Shown in pieces: positions 55,442 to 64,000 of a stretch of 64,000 nucleotides of DNA. The translations under genes and the position numbers were made by a program. Source of the stretch: Pachyseris speciosa (taxonomy: Eukaryota > Cnidaria > Anthozoa > Scleractinia > Pachyseridae); assembly GCA_016490735.1 (NCBI GenBank), contig JAEMWC010000031.1, forward strand, positions 61,001 through 125,000. The letters run 5' to 3'. Under the pieces are notes generated by a model. The model did no database searches. It was given only the letters and a program-made list of their open reading frames with translations, and was not told the DNA's origin. Each line of letters begins with the position of its first letter. Position 1 is the first letter of the stretch.

Positions 55442-55524
55442 CAAATGAGAAAAATCTATTGTTTTCGCTAAAATCAACTATAAAATCAACTATAGATTCG
55501 GCACATGAGAAGTTCGACGTTTGA

Positions 55525-56971
55525 AACGGGCCTAAAACTTTCGACATCAATTTTGCATCTACATTTGCAAGAGAAATTGGTCTCCATACGATAGAAACAT
55601 ACGATCTTTTCCTTTCTTTTCTATAAGAGTTATCACTGCTTGCTTTTGAGAATTTGACATTTCCATCTTTTCAAAACATTCATTCGCACATTTTACAAAG
55701 GGTTCACTAATTAAATACCAAAACTGTTTGTAGAACTCGGCGGGAATCCCATCATTTCCAGGAGCTTTATTATTCTGAAACGTTTCCAAAATCAATTTGC
55801 ATTCCATTGGACAAATTTTACCTTCACACGTGTTTTTTTGTTCTTCCGACAGTTTTGGGATATCAAGCGTATCTAAGAAGCCCATTAAAGCGTCACTGCC
55901 CTGGTGACCGCTGGCATATAAATCCTGATAGAAACGCTTTTGCTCAGAAAGTATAGTGGAAGGACCCGTAGTTGCTGAACCATTAATGTCTAATTTTCGC
56001 AAGTGTTTTTTAACGTGGTTTCTCGTTTCCAAATTCAAAAATAATTTGTACTTCTCTCACCGTGTTCATGCCCGCGAGCTCGTGCGCGTATGATTATTCC
56101 TTTAACCTTTTCTTCATAAAATAATTCTAGCTTCTCTTTTGCTGAATTCAACTGATCTGCAGTGATATTATTAGTGTCTTCTTCATACACATTACTTGCC
56201 CTGGAATAATCAGCTTGGAGGGACTTTTCCCTTTATTTTCTTTCATGAGCTCATCTAATTGAATGCTCTATTGCATTTGCTCTTATATTATACTTTAGCC
56301 ATTCCCAAATACTGCGATTATCCGTGAAGTCCTTTTCACCTTCAACAATCCACACTGGAATTTTCTCCGTAACGTTATCTTCCAATAAAGAGCAGTTCAT
56401 TTTCCAGATACCGGGGCCTTTCATTTGATTGTCTTCGTTTTTAAGATCTACAACAATAGCCGTATGATCGGTCTTAACGGCTGGAAGTATACAAGTAGAC
56501 GCGATAAAGTCCCGTACATTGTTTGAAATTAGCCAGTAATCTAGTCGGCAGAATATTTTGGGAGACTTTTGGCTCCAAGTGAAGCTTTTTGTGATCGGAT
56601 TTTGAACGCGCCAAATATCAACTAAGTCGAGTTCTTCTCGAATGCAATCAATACTTGTGACAACCGATTTACGTGGGTTCAGAGAACCACCTTTCTTATC
56701 TTATACTGGATTGAGTGGGCAATTAAAATCTCCTCCGACAATGACGTGTTCTTCAGTATTCAACTCTTCTACGTATAGTGACCAACAAATCATCAAAGAA
56801 TTTAGAAATTTCTTTATCCTTATTTGGAGCATAGACGTTAATCAAGACATACAAACTATCTTCAATCTCCACCTTAAGAATAATAAAGCGACCCAAAAAC
56901 CCAACCAAATCTCATCTGAAGTTGATGTTTAAGTTTGGCGTGTGGAAGGCTAGTATATAGAGTGGAAAAGT
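55525..56971 (-). pseudogene. LINE-2 ORF2, endonuclease end and RT N-terminus
   Basis: From 56,930 the minus strand reads FIILKVEIEDSLYVLINVY and APNKDKEISKFFDDLL, then (frameshifted) endonuclease blocks, including FNCPLNP and the Asn/Asp-bearing segment near 56,730, and IVVDLKNEDNQMKGPGIWK near 56,430. The frame 56,038-55,559 gives NHVKKHLRKLDING, FYQDLYASGHQGSDALMGF, CKLILETFQNNKAPGNDGI, PAEFYKQFWYLISEPF and AVITLIEKKGKDR; after one more frameshift RPISLANVDAKLMSKVL. It stops there before the catalytic motifs. Confidence 0.8.
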
Positions 56972-57478
56972 CAGGGGCACCCTACGAGCCAAATCAACCA
57001 AAAGCTGTAGAAAGGCATTTTTAAGCACCTTATGGTGTTTGAAGTCTCCTTAAATTGATGTTTTCATAAGCTAGAAGAAGTTGATCTGTTCTTATTCCCT
57101 AGCTGAAGTGTTATTTGTCCGAAAAAGTTAGGGAACAAAATCTTCCTTTGAGAAAACGCAAGCTGAAATCAACTTTCCACGAACTTTCTAGGGAACTATT
57201 TTCTTTCCGAAACTGCTAGCTGACGTTTTTGACCGTCCACGAACTTTCTAGGGAACTATTTTCTTTCCGAAACTGCTAGCTGACGTTTTTGACCGTCAAA
57301 AACAGCAATTACGACCTTTCCGAAAACCTCAGGAGCTATGATTTCCCAAATGCGAATCTTTTAGGCCACGTTTTAGTTCCGAAAATCAGAGTGCACCCTT
57401 TAATCGACGCCGAAAACCCAAGGCGAATTACCCTCCACCGAACAGATATCTGCCGAAACTTGTCGTTGGGTGCCCCTG
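56972..57478. mobile_element. 507-bp MITE with CAGGGGCACCC terminal inverted repeats
   Basis: Ends CAGGGGCACCCTACGA and (reverse complement) CAGGGGCACCCAACGA match at 15 of 16 bases. A 6-bp duplication AAAAGT flanks it (56,966-56,971; 57,479-57,484). It sits in the LINE-2 endonuclease region. A 60-bp direct repeat is inside (57,181-57,240 and 57,241-57,300). Similar ends occur in several DNA-transposon superfamilies; the 6-bp duplication does not fit hAT (8 bp), so I leave it unclassified. Confidence 0.82.
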
Positions 57479-57977
57479 AAAAGTCCCAAGTACCAATCTG
57501 ATTGAGCGGAAGATGTTTTTCCTCCAATGTGTGAATTACGTCTAACGAATTGTTTATAATCCACACACAGTTAATACCAGTTCTTTCCAAAATAGTCTCG
57601 CAGTACGAAGTACAGTGACTCTTGCCTAGTTTAAGGCATTCGCTAATTAATTTGGAGATCTTATTTAACTTATACTGGAGTAGAAGACTGAATTGCAGGA
57701 GGAACCAACGTTGCAACAAAATGACGTAAACAACAATCTGCAAACTGCAATTCAAATCGATATATGAATCAAAGCACACTACAAAGGAAACAGGGCTTGG
57801 GCATAGCAGAAAAAAAAGACAAACAGATGTAATACTAGAAACAAAAATAAAACTCATGCAAGAGGTAAGGCAACAAAAACAAAATGAATAATGTAGAATA
57901 ACACGTACATACATACAGTGAACAAGACGTGCCTTGTTTTGCAACGCTCCATCCGTGAAATTTGGGTTCAATTTACA

Positions 57978-58628
57978 TTATAGCTCCGTAAAGCACGCGA
58001 TCATTTGTTGGCCGTTTATAATCAGTTTATCAATTCTGATAAAAGCCGATTGCTGATCTTGTTTTGCCTTCTTCGAAACTGGGTACAATCGCGGATCGTG
58101 GATCTCGTCAATCTCTTTTGGGTCATTTGAAATTCCTATTCCAGTTCCCTTGAGATTCTTAGCGAAAGACCACACAAATTCTTTATCTTTATAAAAACTA
58201 AATGTAGCTATTACTGGTCGTGGTTTGGAGGATGTCTTCTTAGTGGGCAATCGGTGAATGCGTTCGATGCGGATGTTCTTCACATCTTTCTCTGGGATTT
58301 ACATCTTTTCCACAAGGGTTTTGCGGACAATCTCTTCTGTACGCTTCTAATTTAATATTTCCACGCTTACTTCTTCCTCAAGAGAATTCAGATCTTTCCC
58401 GGTCTTCTCTGTACAGACGCCGGTATAAACTGTTGCAGATTTCAAGTTTAAAATTTCTAAACTTGTGGACTCTGCGGACTCTTTCAATTTCTTGTTATCT
58501 TCTTCCAACTGAGCTACTCTGTTCTTCACCGACTCCATTTCAGAGACTAACGATAGTAATGTATCCAACTTAGAGTTCATCTCCGCCAGATTGACCGCCG
58601 CCTCGCAGCAATGGCCGTCGCTGACCAT
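57978..58628 (-). pseudogene. LINE-2 ORF1
   Basis: First frame 58,628-58,347: AEMNSKLDTLLSLVSEMES and VKNRVAQLEEDNKKLKESA, a coiled coil with heptad leucines. After a break, 58,283-57,978: IRIERIHRLPTKKTSSKPRP, VIATFSFYKDKEFVWSFAKN, GIGISNDPKEIDEIHDPRL and IRIDKLIINGQ, the RRM and C-terminal domain of L1-type ORF1. The two halves are separated by stops around 58,300-58,350. Confidence 0.8.
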
Positions 58629-58670
58629 GCAATTATCTTCAGTTTGCGACCCGCTTTCTCTTAAACGTAT

Positions 58671-59949
58671 TCAGCAATACCATACCAAACCGCCTACTTC
58701 TTAGGAGCTATGAAAGCCCTGTGATGCTACAAAAGGCGTCAGGTCAATACCCTGTCCCAATTACCAAACAAAACATCTGCCAAAAATTATGTCTCAAAAA
58801 TTATACCAGTACTAACATGCTCATGACAGTTTGAAAGTTTTCGTCTTGGCCATTCTTTTTTTAGCCAAGACACTGGAGTAGTTTCTATTTGAGTTTAGTG
58901 AGTAAGACAAAACCCAAGGTAATCACCCGTTTCAAAATCATGATCTTATCTGAATTCACAACAATTCAACTACTTATTTGCGTCCATAACGAGTACAGAT
59001 GATTGTTATTTATATCCAGTCGAGAGAAAAATTCAAGTTTCATTCCTGAACAAAAGTAACAACGATTAAACCAAATGTTAAGCTTCAATTAATTTAATTT
59101 ACCTCACTGCCCTGTGTTGTAGAGGTTTCTACCACTTGAAAATATGTAAGCTTCAGTAAAGTAAAAACAAGTATCCGCAAAAATAGCAAACTGTTCGGTC
59201 CAAAAGAAAGAGCTTCTTCCACAGAGTTTGAGCTACTCGTTCCTCCCATTAAGTGACCTTTCTTGGTGCCGCGGTAAAGTTAAAGCCCTTGAAGCGTTGA
59301 ATTATTTTCTTTTCAACCACACAGTTGATCCAAGTTTGAAGCTTTTCCAGAGAAAAATCTTTCGCTCTTTCTTTTATCACTTGAAAATTCACCTTCCGGA
59401 GTATCTTTTGACAAGTTCTTGATTTTTATGCCGTTTACGCTAATTAAAAGACAAACTTCGATCGAAAAAGATGAAGTTGTTTTGCTCAAAATTAAAGAAA
59501 CCAGCTGAATGTGAAATTACGAGCCGCAGAAAGCGCGCGAAAAATTAAGCCTCATTTTGGTTTGGGTGTGCAAGTACCTGGTCAGCGTTCAACTTCAAAA
59601 AAACGGCTAAATCCTTGAGCTCTAGACTTGAGCCCGCGATATGGTTACGTAACACTGGTTAGCGGACAGGTGTCAATCTGTGAATTGGCTATAAGATGAA
59701 TGTTCAGTATCAAATGCGTACGCTCCCGTAAGCTCCCGAACGCCGTAAACTGGCTGATAAGCTGGGCTAGGTGGAGTATGGGCGCCATGTTGGATTATTA
59801 TGATTATTATTAGGATATGATTAATTATTGGGCAACGTTGTCGTCGTCGTCGTCATTGTGCGTACGCGCCCACGAGCAATACCGCTAGCCATGCAGTTGA
59901 CGGGTTTCTATAGGTATAGTGCTCCGTTGGCGGCCCTTCGGCCCGCCGG
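58671..59949. other. No recognisable gene
   Basis: AT-rich in its first half, with GC-richer sequence from about 59,850 (GTCGTCGTCGTCGTCATTG short repeat). No frame has recognisable motifs. Confidence 0.5.
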
Positions 59950-60082
59950 AGCTCCGCTAAAAATTGCCCGCGAAGCGATTGAGCTACACGTTATCAGCAG
60001 GACATAAAATACATGAAAAGTCGACCTAAAATTGCCCGCGAAGCTGCACGTTTAGAAGCAAGGCACAATATAAACTTGGGGG

Positions 60083-60290
60083 AGCAGGGCTGGCGCAGTG
60101 GTAAGAGCACTCGCCTCCCACGAATGTGTCCCGGGTTCGGTTCCCCGGCAGACTCGGCGTCATAAGTGGGCTGAGTTTGTTGGTTCTCTTCTGGGCTCCA
60201 GGAGGTTTTTCTCCGGGTGCTCTGTTTTTCCCCTCTCCCCCAAAACCAACATTTAAATTAATTTGATTTGATTTGATTTAGCATTGATAT
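60083..60290 (+). mobile_element. tRNA-derived SINE, TTGATT-tailed family
   Basis: Box A TGGCGCAGTGGTAAGAGC (60,090) and box B GGTTCGGTTCC (60,134) form a tRNA-like head. The body contains GACTCGGCGTCATAAGTGGG, TTGTTGGTTCTCTTCTGGGC and TTTTTCTCCGGGTGCTCTG. The tail is (TTGATT)n at about 60,263-60,288. Different from the 15-kb/47-kb SINE. I associate this body with anthozoan genomes (memory, not checked). Confidence 0.88.
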
Positions 60291-60446
60291 GATTTAGTCT
60301 CCCCAATTCAATTCAATTCATTCAATTCATTCCCCCCAATTCTCCCCAATTCAATTCCCAATGATTTAGTCTCCCCAAGCATCTGTGCTCAGCTAGAAAG
60401 ACTTAAAGCTATTATTATTATTATTATTATTATTATTATGATGCAG
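60291..60446. repeat. Simple repeats: (CAATT)n and (ATT)n
   Basis: CCAATTCAATTCAATTCATT-type repeats at 60,304-60,360 and about ten ATT units at 60,412-60,440. Confidence 0.85.
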
Positions 60447-60837
60447 TTCAAACTTTTGTATGCTATATACAGTCAAAATACTCGCAAGGCTATATACAGT
60501 CAAAATACTCGCAAGGCAGCGAAGCTGCCCGTTATCAGCAGAGCAAAACAGAAACTGTAAGTCAACTCAGAATTGCCTGCAAAGCTAGAAGACTACACGC
60601 TTCGAAACAGGACACAATCTAACCTAAAGGAACTTAAAACTGCCTGCAAAGCACTGAACCGAGCAATACTTTCTAAGCAGGGCATAATACAAAACCAGAG
60701 CAGAAAATTTTCCGCAAAGCTAGAAAGCTAAAAGCAGGGCATGACATCAACTGAAAACAAATTTAAAACTACAACGGAAATACAAATGCAAGGACACGTG
60801 CGCCGAACGAGAAAAGGAAAGCGTTGAACAAACCTCT

Positions 60838-60960
60838 AAAGTGACCTCTTCTCGTGAGGGTTTTGACCGGGATTTGGATTAGCAGGCTCTTCTGGAATTT
60901 GTGGAGGTGGAGGCGGCGGTGGTTGTGAAACGGCGACCGCCTGATTGATGATTTTATTTT
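60838..60960 (-). other. Possible proline-rich coding remnant
   Basis: On the minus strand a short open stretch reads AVAVSQPPPPPPQIPEEPAN and PNPGQNPHEKRSL before a stop. It lacks a start and any neighbouring exon. It may be an old exon or the N-terminal end of a mobile element protein; low-complexity GGAGGC repeats could also create it. Confidence 0.25.
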
Positions 60961-61702
60961 TGACTCAGCTCAGTTTTACACGACATATAAGTTAAGTTTA
61001 CATGGGCAACTAAATACAGTGCAACTAGCCTGAGCGGCTTGAAGGTTTCCGTCCACCAGGATCAACCATTTCAACTATATCGCTTGGCTAGATCGACAGA
61101 ATGGCACTATTCATTCTGTCATCTCCTTTTATACGTGAGAGTTGAGACCGCTGAGAATATTCAGTATTTTCTTACAGTTTGAGAGAGAGATATTGGCACC
61201 TTTATGCTCTGATGACTACATACAAATCCTTCTAAATTCTACTCAGTTTATAACGTTATGAACCAAGTCAAATTTAGAAGCATTTGTCAGCAGACCATAA
61301 CGGTGCTATATCTCAGAGCCAATTTGTCTTTAAATGCTGATTTTTATAAAATGCCCTTTACATCGCATGTCCAAAGTTATTTAAGGGACACTATCGATTT
61401 CCTCAACTACTTATCAAAGACAGTACCAGGAAGCACCATTTTAGTCTCCTTTGACGTGACCAGCTTGTTACCATGAGCTCGGCATGAAGGCCATGGATTA
61501 ATAAACATCCAGGGAGCCTCAACGCACGATTCAGCAAAGAATTTGTCATCGATTCAATCGTCTTAATATTGACGAACAAAACGTTTACCTTTGATGATAC
61601 AGTATTTCTCCTAGAGAAAGGTACTGCGATGGGAACGAAAATGGCTTCCAGTTGTGGAACTCTTGTTCTTGGATATTTGGCAGAACGAATTATACAGCCA
61701 GG

Positions 61703-61927
61703 GTGCCGTTTCTCGAAAGTCCCGTAAACTTTTCGGGCTCGAAAAGCCATTTCAACAAGTAAGATCCCTCTATTCTAAAACGCTGGTCTTTAACTATGAT
61801 TTCAAGATACGAAAGGGCAAATTTGTTGCAAAATTTCATGCCCGGAAACGCCTTCGTTTTTAAGATATGAAGGAAATTGTGGCACCCGAAATAGACCCGC
61901 AAGTTTCCGGGGTTTCGAGAAACGCAC
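61703..61927. mobile_element. 225-bp MITE with GTGC(C)GTTTCTCG ends
   Basis: Left end GTGCCGTTTCTCGAAAGTCC and right end (reverse complement GTGCGTTTCTCGAAACCCC) are inverted repeats extending ~23 bp to AAACTT. A 6-bp duplication GCCAGG flanks it (61,697-61,702; 61,928-61,933). It interrupts PLE RT coding sequence. No coding capacity is visible. Confidence 0.78.
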
Positions 61928-62009
61928 GCCAGGTCTCTAATAAAATGGGAGAAGAAACAGGCGAACAAGCCAGGTCTCTAATAAAATGGGAGAAGAAACA
62001 GGCGAACAA
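61928..62009. repeat. 41-bp perfect tandem duplication
   Basis: The unit GCCAGGTCTCTAATAAAATG... at 61,928-61,968 is repeated at 61,969-62,009. It begins with the MITE's right-hand target duplicate GCCAGG. Confidence 0.93.
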
Positions 62010-62171
62010 ACTGGAGAAGGTTCCTGGGCGATTGTTTCATAACCTGGCCTTATGGTTACTGCTGAAACTAGCTGTGAGGAACTTCCATTCCTCGTTGTGA
62101 TGATAAGAAAAGACAATACTCGCTTAACAGCCGATATTTATTATAAACCGACGGACTCATTCCAGTACCTC

Positions 62172-62280
62172 AGTAGTATACCGGCGACAAACGATCACCA
62201 TTTCGCACAAAAAACCATCGTCGCTCCGCTCCTCGGTTTTTCGTGTCTCAATAGTAATCGTTTGTCGCCTGTATACTACT
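62172..62280. repeat. Inverted repeat, 24-bp arms
   Basis: The arm at 62,172-62,195 (AGTAGTATACCGGCGACAAA...) pairs with 62,257-62,280 with one mismatch; 61 bases lie between. It starts exactly where PLE RT coding ends and stops next to the larger palindrome. Confidence 0.88.
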
Positions 62281-62299
62281 AGGAACAATGTCTCGCTAC

Positions 62300-62452
62300 G
62301 TCTCGTCGCGTCTCGCCTCGTCATGCCTCGCCTCGCCACGGTCCGCCTCTGGAAGCAAGGGGTTGCGCAGCCAGGCCTTATGTGCGCAACCCCTTGTTTC
62401 CCGAGGCAGGCCGTGGCGAGGCGAGGCGTGACGAGGCGAGGCGCGACGAGAC
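62300..62452. repeat. 153-bp near-perfect GC-rich palindrome
   Basis: Arms of 70 bp (62,300-62,369 and 62,383-62,452) pair with about six mismatches around a 13-bp spacer. The arms are built from CTCGCCTCGTC-like repeats and end at the centre in CAAGGGGTTGCGCA. ATAAGGCCTGGCCTGGCC follows and partly pairs with the spacer GCCAGGCCTTATG. Open frames across it are products of the repeat. It adjoins the 5' break of the next LINE. Confidence 0.92.
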
Positions 62453-62462
62453 ATAAGGCCTG

Positions 62463-63631
62463 GCCTGGCCGATTGGTCAGTTGACATCGACAATGGGCTA
62501 CTAAATGGCGTCGTTTTCATCGACCTTACTAAGGCATTCGACACCATTGATCACGAGATTATCTTGCGTAAAATGTCATACATGGGTGTTGACCAGGCAG
62601 CTATTAGGTGGTTCTTGTCGTATTTAAGTGGCCGAACCCAAAGATGTAATGTCAACGGCAAACTATCAACTGCTCGCGATCTCAAGTGCGGCGTTCCACA
62701 GGGCAGTATATTGGGTCCTTTGCTTTTCCTAATTTATATTAATGATCTCCCCAACTGCCTGCCGGCCGCTGCGCCAAGGATGTTTGCTGATGACACAAAC
62801 ATTACACTATCGGCTAAAACGTTAACGGATCTCAAACAAGCCTTAACCCCTGAACTAAGTAAGCTAAGCTGCTGGCTTAAAGCCAACAAGCTTAGTTTAA
62901 ACGTTGCCAAAACAGAGTTAATGTTAATTGGGTCAAGGCAGAGATTATCTGTCCAAAATGAAGACTTCGAAATAAGAATTGACGATCAAATCATCAAGAG
63001 GGTTGGACATACCAAATCCCTGGGTGTTACCATCGATGCTCATCTTACTTGGCGCAAACACGTTGAAGAAATAAGCAAGAAAGTATCCTCAGCTATAGGT
63101 GCCCTCAAACGGGTGCGACCCTTTATTCCGAAGGAAACTGCCATTCAAATTTATAACGCGCTAATTTTGCCAAACTTTGATTACTGCAGCCCGGTTTGGG
63201 ACTGTCTTAGTGGCTACTTGAGTGATAAGCTCCAAAAATTGCAGAATCGAGCAGCTAGAATAATTACAAAATTGCCCTTTGATACGAACTCGGACCACCT
63301 CCTATCCACCCTTAACTGGGAGAGGCTATCAATAAGACGAAAGAAACATAAATCCTTAATGATGTATAAAACAATGAATGGTCTTACCCCGGAATATCTC
63401 CAACGTCTTTTTGCTCAGAGCTACTCTAATTACAACCTGAGAAACTCTGAGGGAAAACTGGCATTGCCGAAACCAAGAACCAATTATTTAAAACGTAGCT
63501 TCTCCTATAGCGGGGCCAAGTTATGGAATAACTTGCCCGATAGCTTAAAAAATGTCGGATCTGTTGATCAATTTAAGCGAAATCTGAAGAAGGTATCCAA
63601 CATATCGGATTCCCACACGGCAATCATGTAA
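62463..63631 (+). CDS. LINE reverse transcriptase, partial but open
   Basis: The frame is open from about 62,463; the first ATG is at 62,564. In order: VVFIDLTKAFDTIDHEIIL (motif A, catalytic Asp), FLSYLSGRTQRCNVNGKLS, CGVPQGSILGPLLFLIYI, PRMFADDTNI (catalytic double Asp), CWLKANKLSLNVAKTEL, GVTIDAHLTWRKHVEEISK (thumb), and the C-terminal region with LPNFDYCSPVWDCLSGYLS, LQKLQNRAARIITKL, LNWERLSIRRKKHKSLMMY and PKPRTNYLKRSFSYSGAKLW. RT fingers and the endonuclease are missing, so retrotransposition is not expected, though the lack of stops over 390 codons marks a young copy. It shares family motifs with the fragments at 22.3 and 23.4 kb. Confidence 0.9.
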
Positions 63632-63722
63632 AGCAGTTAGTTGTAAATAGTCTTAGTTTTTAACTTGTAATACTTAACTGATGATTTTCCGTGTTTAAAT
63701 AAAGTCTTACATACATACATAC
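62463..63722 (+). mobile_element. CR1/L2-like LINE, 5'-truncated, with 3' tail
   Basis: It begins within RT (62,463, next to the palindrome), keeps an open frame to 63,631, and ends with AAATAAAGTCTTACATACAT and a (CATA)n tail at about 63,706-63,722. Loss of the 5' end with a complete 3' end is the usual LINE insertion product. Confidence 0.9.
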
Positions 63723-64000
63723 AATTAGAGAAAAGAGGCGAGACCACAATCGCGCCCCCTATTAGACAATAAATAATAATAAATAAACTTGTTACTTATA
63801 TAGCGCAAAATTCATTAAAAATATATGATCTAATGCGCTTAAAGGACAAGAGGGGAAGCAGTGTAACCTGGTCACCCAATTAGACAAGAGGGGCTGCAGA
63901 GTATGCACACCCAATTAGACACAAGGGGTACCAAGGTATCCAAGCAAAATCAGCCGGAAATTTTTTCCAGCGAAAATATAGGCAGGAGAATGGCAACATC
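63723..64000. other. Non-coding; possible start of another repeat
   Basis: Contains AATAATAATAAATAAAC, TTACTTATATAGCGCAAAAT and CTAATGCGCTTAAAGGACAA, strings of a type common in small dispersed repeats, and three variants of CACCCAATTAGACA...AGGGG (63,873-63,928). Cut by the window end. Confidence 0.45.

Larger units (their letters stand above)
55525..58670 (-). mobile_element. LINE-2: L1/Tx1-like LINE, 5' part
   Basis: Minus strand: ORF1 (58,628-57,978), endonuclease (disrupted by a MITE at 56,972-57,478), RT N-terminal part to 55,525. About 400-500 residues of RT are missing and replaced by the tRNA-Thr-like unit; the C-terminal part follows at 55,169-54,718. Proteins are related to those of LINE-1 but clearly a different subfamily. 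Confidence 0.83.
59950..60740. repeat. ~67-bp minisatellite, interrupted by a SINE
   Basis: The motif ATTGCCCGCGAAGC and its variants occur at 59,963, 60,031, 60,572 (ATTGCCTGCAAAGC), 60,639 (ACTGCCTGCAAAGC) and 60,707 (ATTTTCCGCAAAGC), i.e. spaced 67-68 bp. Each is followed by AGAAG.TACACG-like sequence and CAGGGCA/CAGGACA. The SINE and simple repeats at 60,083-60,515 split the run. A separate 28-bp direct repeat (CTATATACAGTCAAAATACT) lies at 60,461-60,515. Confidence 0.7.
61258..62170 (+). pseudogene. Penelope-like RT remnant, split by a MITE
   Basis: The plus strand reads SYLRDTIDFLNYLSKTVPGS and TILVSFDVTSLLP (first catalytic Asp region), then in another frame FSKEFVIDSIVLILTNKTFT, FDDTVFLLEKGTAMGTKMAS and LVLGYLAERIIQP, all PLE RT motifs. 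A MITE (61,703-61,927) interrupts. Beyond it FLGDCFITWP appears where I expect the catalytic double Asp (one Asp is Gly), then ELPFLVVMIRKDNTRLTADI and YYKPTDSFQYLSS. Stops and frameshifts abound. No endonuclease follows. Confidence 0.83.

Noticed and set aside
57336..57971. 211-codon minus-strand open frame as a gene
   Set aside because: It runs from LINE-2 sequence into the MITE, is unrelated in frame to the LINE proteins and has hydrophobic low-complexity composition.
61205..61235. CTGATGA near 61,210 as a third hammerhead
   Set aside because: No GAAA at the right distance and no stem II or stem I.
62296..62547. 83-codon minus-strand frame with RRDE-type repeats
   Set aside because: It is the translation of the GC-rich palindrome.

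Overview
The window looks like heterochromatic, repeat-dominated DNA from an animal genome, most likely an anthozoan cnidarian such as a stony coral. That assignment is inferred from the mixture of elements: tRNA-headed SINEs of a type I associate with anthozoans, L1/Tx1-like and CR1/L2-like LINEs, short-LTR Gypsy elements, and Penelope-like elements (PLEs) with hammerhead ribozymes. I see no bacterial features (operons, Shine-Dalgarno sites, CRISPR) and no convincing intact single-copy host gene. Almost every recognisable coding stretch is a decayed piece of a transposable element.

Layout. (1) Positions 1-26,392 are a satellite array with a monomer of about 137 bp. From the start to about 18.2 kb the variant monomers recur in the same order as a higher-order repeat of roughly 2.5-2.75 kb; from 18.2 to 26.4 kb the monomers are more diverged. 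The array is interrupted by a tRNA-derived SINE (15.1-15.5 kb) and a CR1/L2-like LINE fragment that was copied together with the satellite around it (1,060-bp tandem duplication, 21.9-24.1 kb). (2) 26.4-31.3 kb holds two broken Gypsy elements in tandem; the first ends in a 153-bp LTR and the second carries a 5'-truncated LINE insertion inside its integrase. (3) 31.3-38.2 kb is a graveyard of LINE and PLE fragments, tRNA-Thr-like repeat units, a TTAA-flanked foldback element and a MITE. (4) 38.2-43.3 kb is a near-complete Gypsy element on the minus strand with both LTRs and a 5-bp target duplication. Its reverse transcriptase is split by a 420-bp insertion carrying a well-formed type I hammerhead ribozyme (retrozyme-like). 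(5) 43.5-58.7 kb is a nested structure: an L1/Tx1-like LINE (58.7 to 54.7 kb, with a candidate 3' tail at 44.8 kb) appears to be split by a 9.86-kb segment holding short-motif subterminal repeats, a tyrosine-recombinase-like pseudogene, a SINE and a second L1/Tx1-like LINE. (6) 58.7-64 kb has a 67-bp minisatellite, a SINE, PLE reverse-transcriptase remnants broken by a MITE, a 153-bp near-perfect palindrome and a 5'-truncated CR1/L2-like LINE with a long open reading frame.

How the parts relate. The autonomous families (Gypsy, L1/Tx1, CR1/L2, PLE) could supply enzymes for the small non-autonomous passengers (SINEs, MITEs, the ribozyme element). The insertions give a relative order: the hammerhead element is younger than its host Gypsy element, the LINE in the satellite predates the 1,060-bp duplication, and the TTAA foldback is younger than the tRNA-Thr-like unit it splits. 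The most interesting object is the hammerhead insertion at 40.70-41.12 kb.
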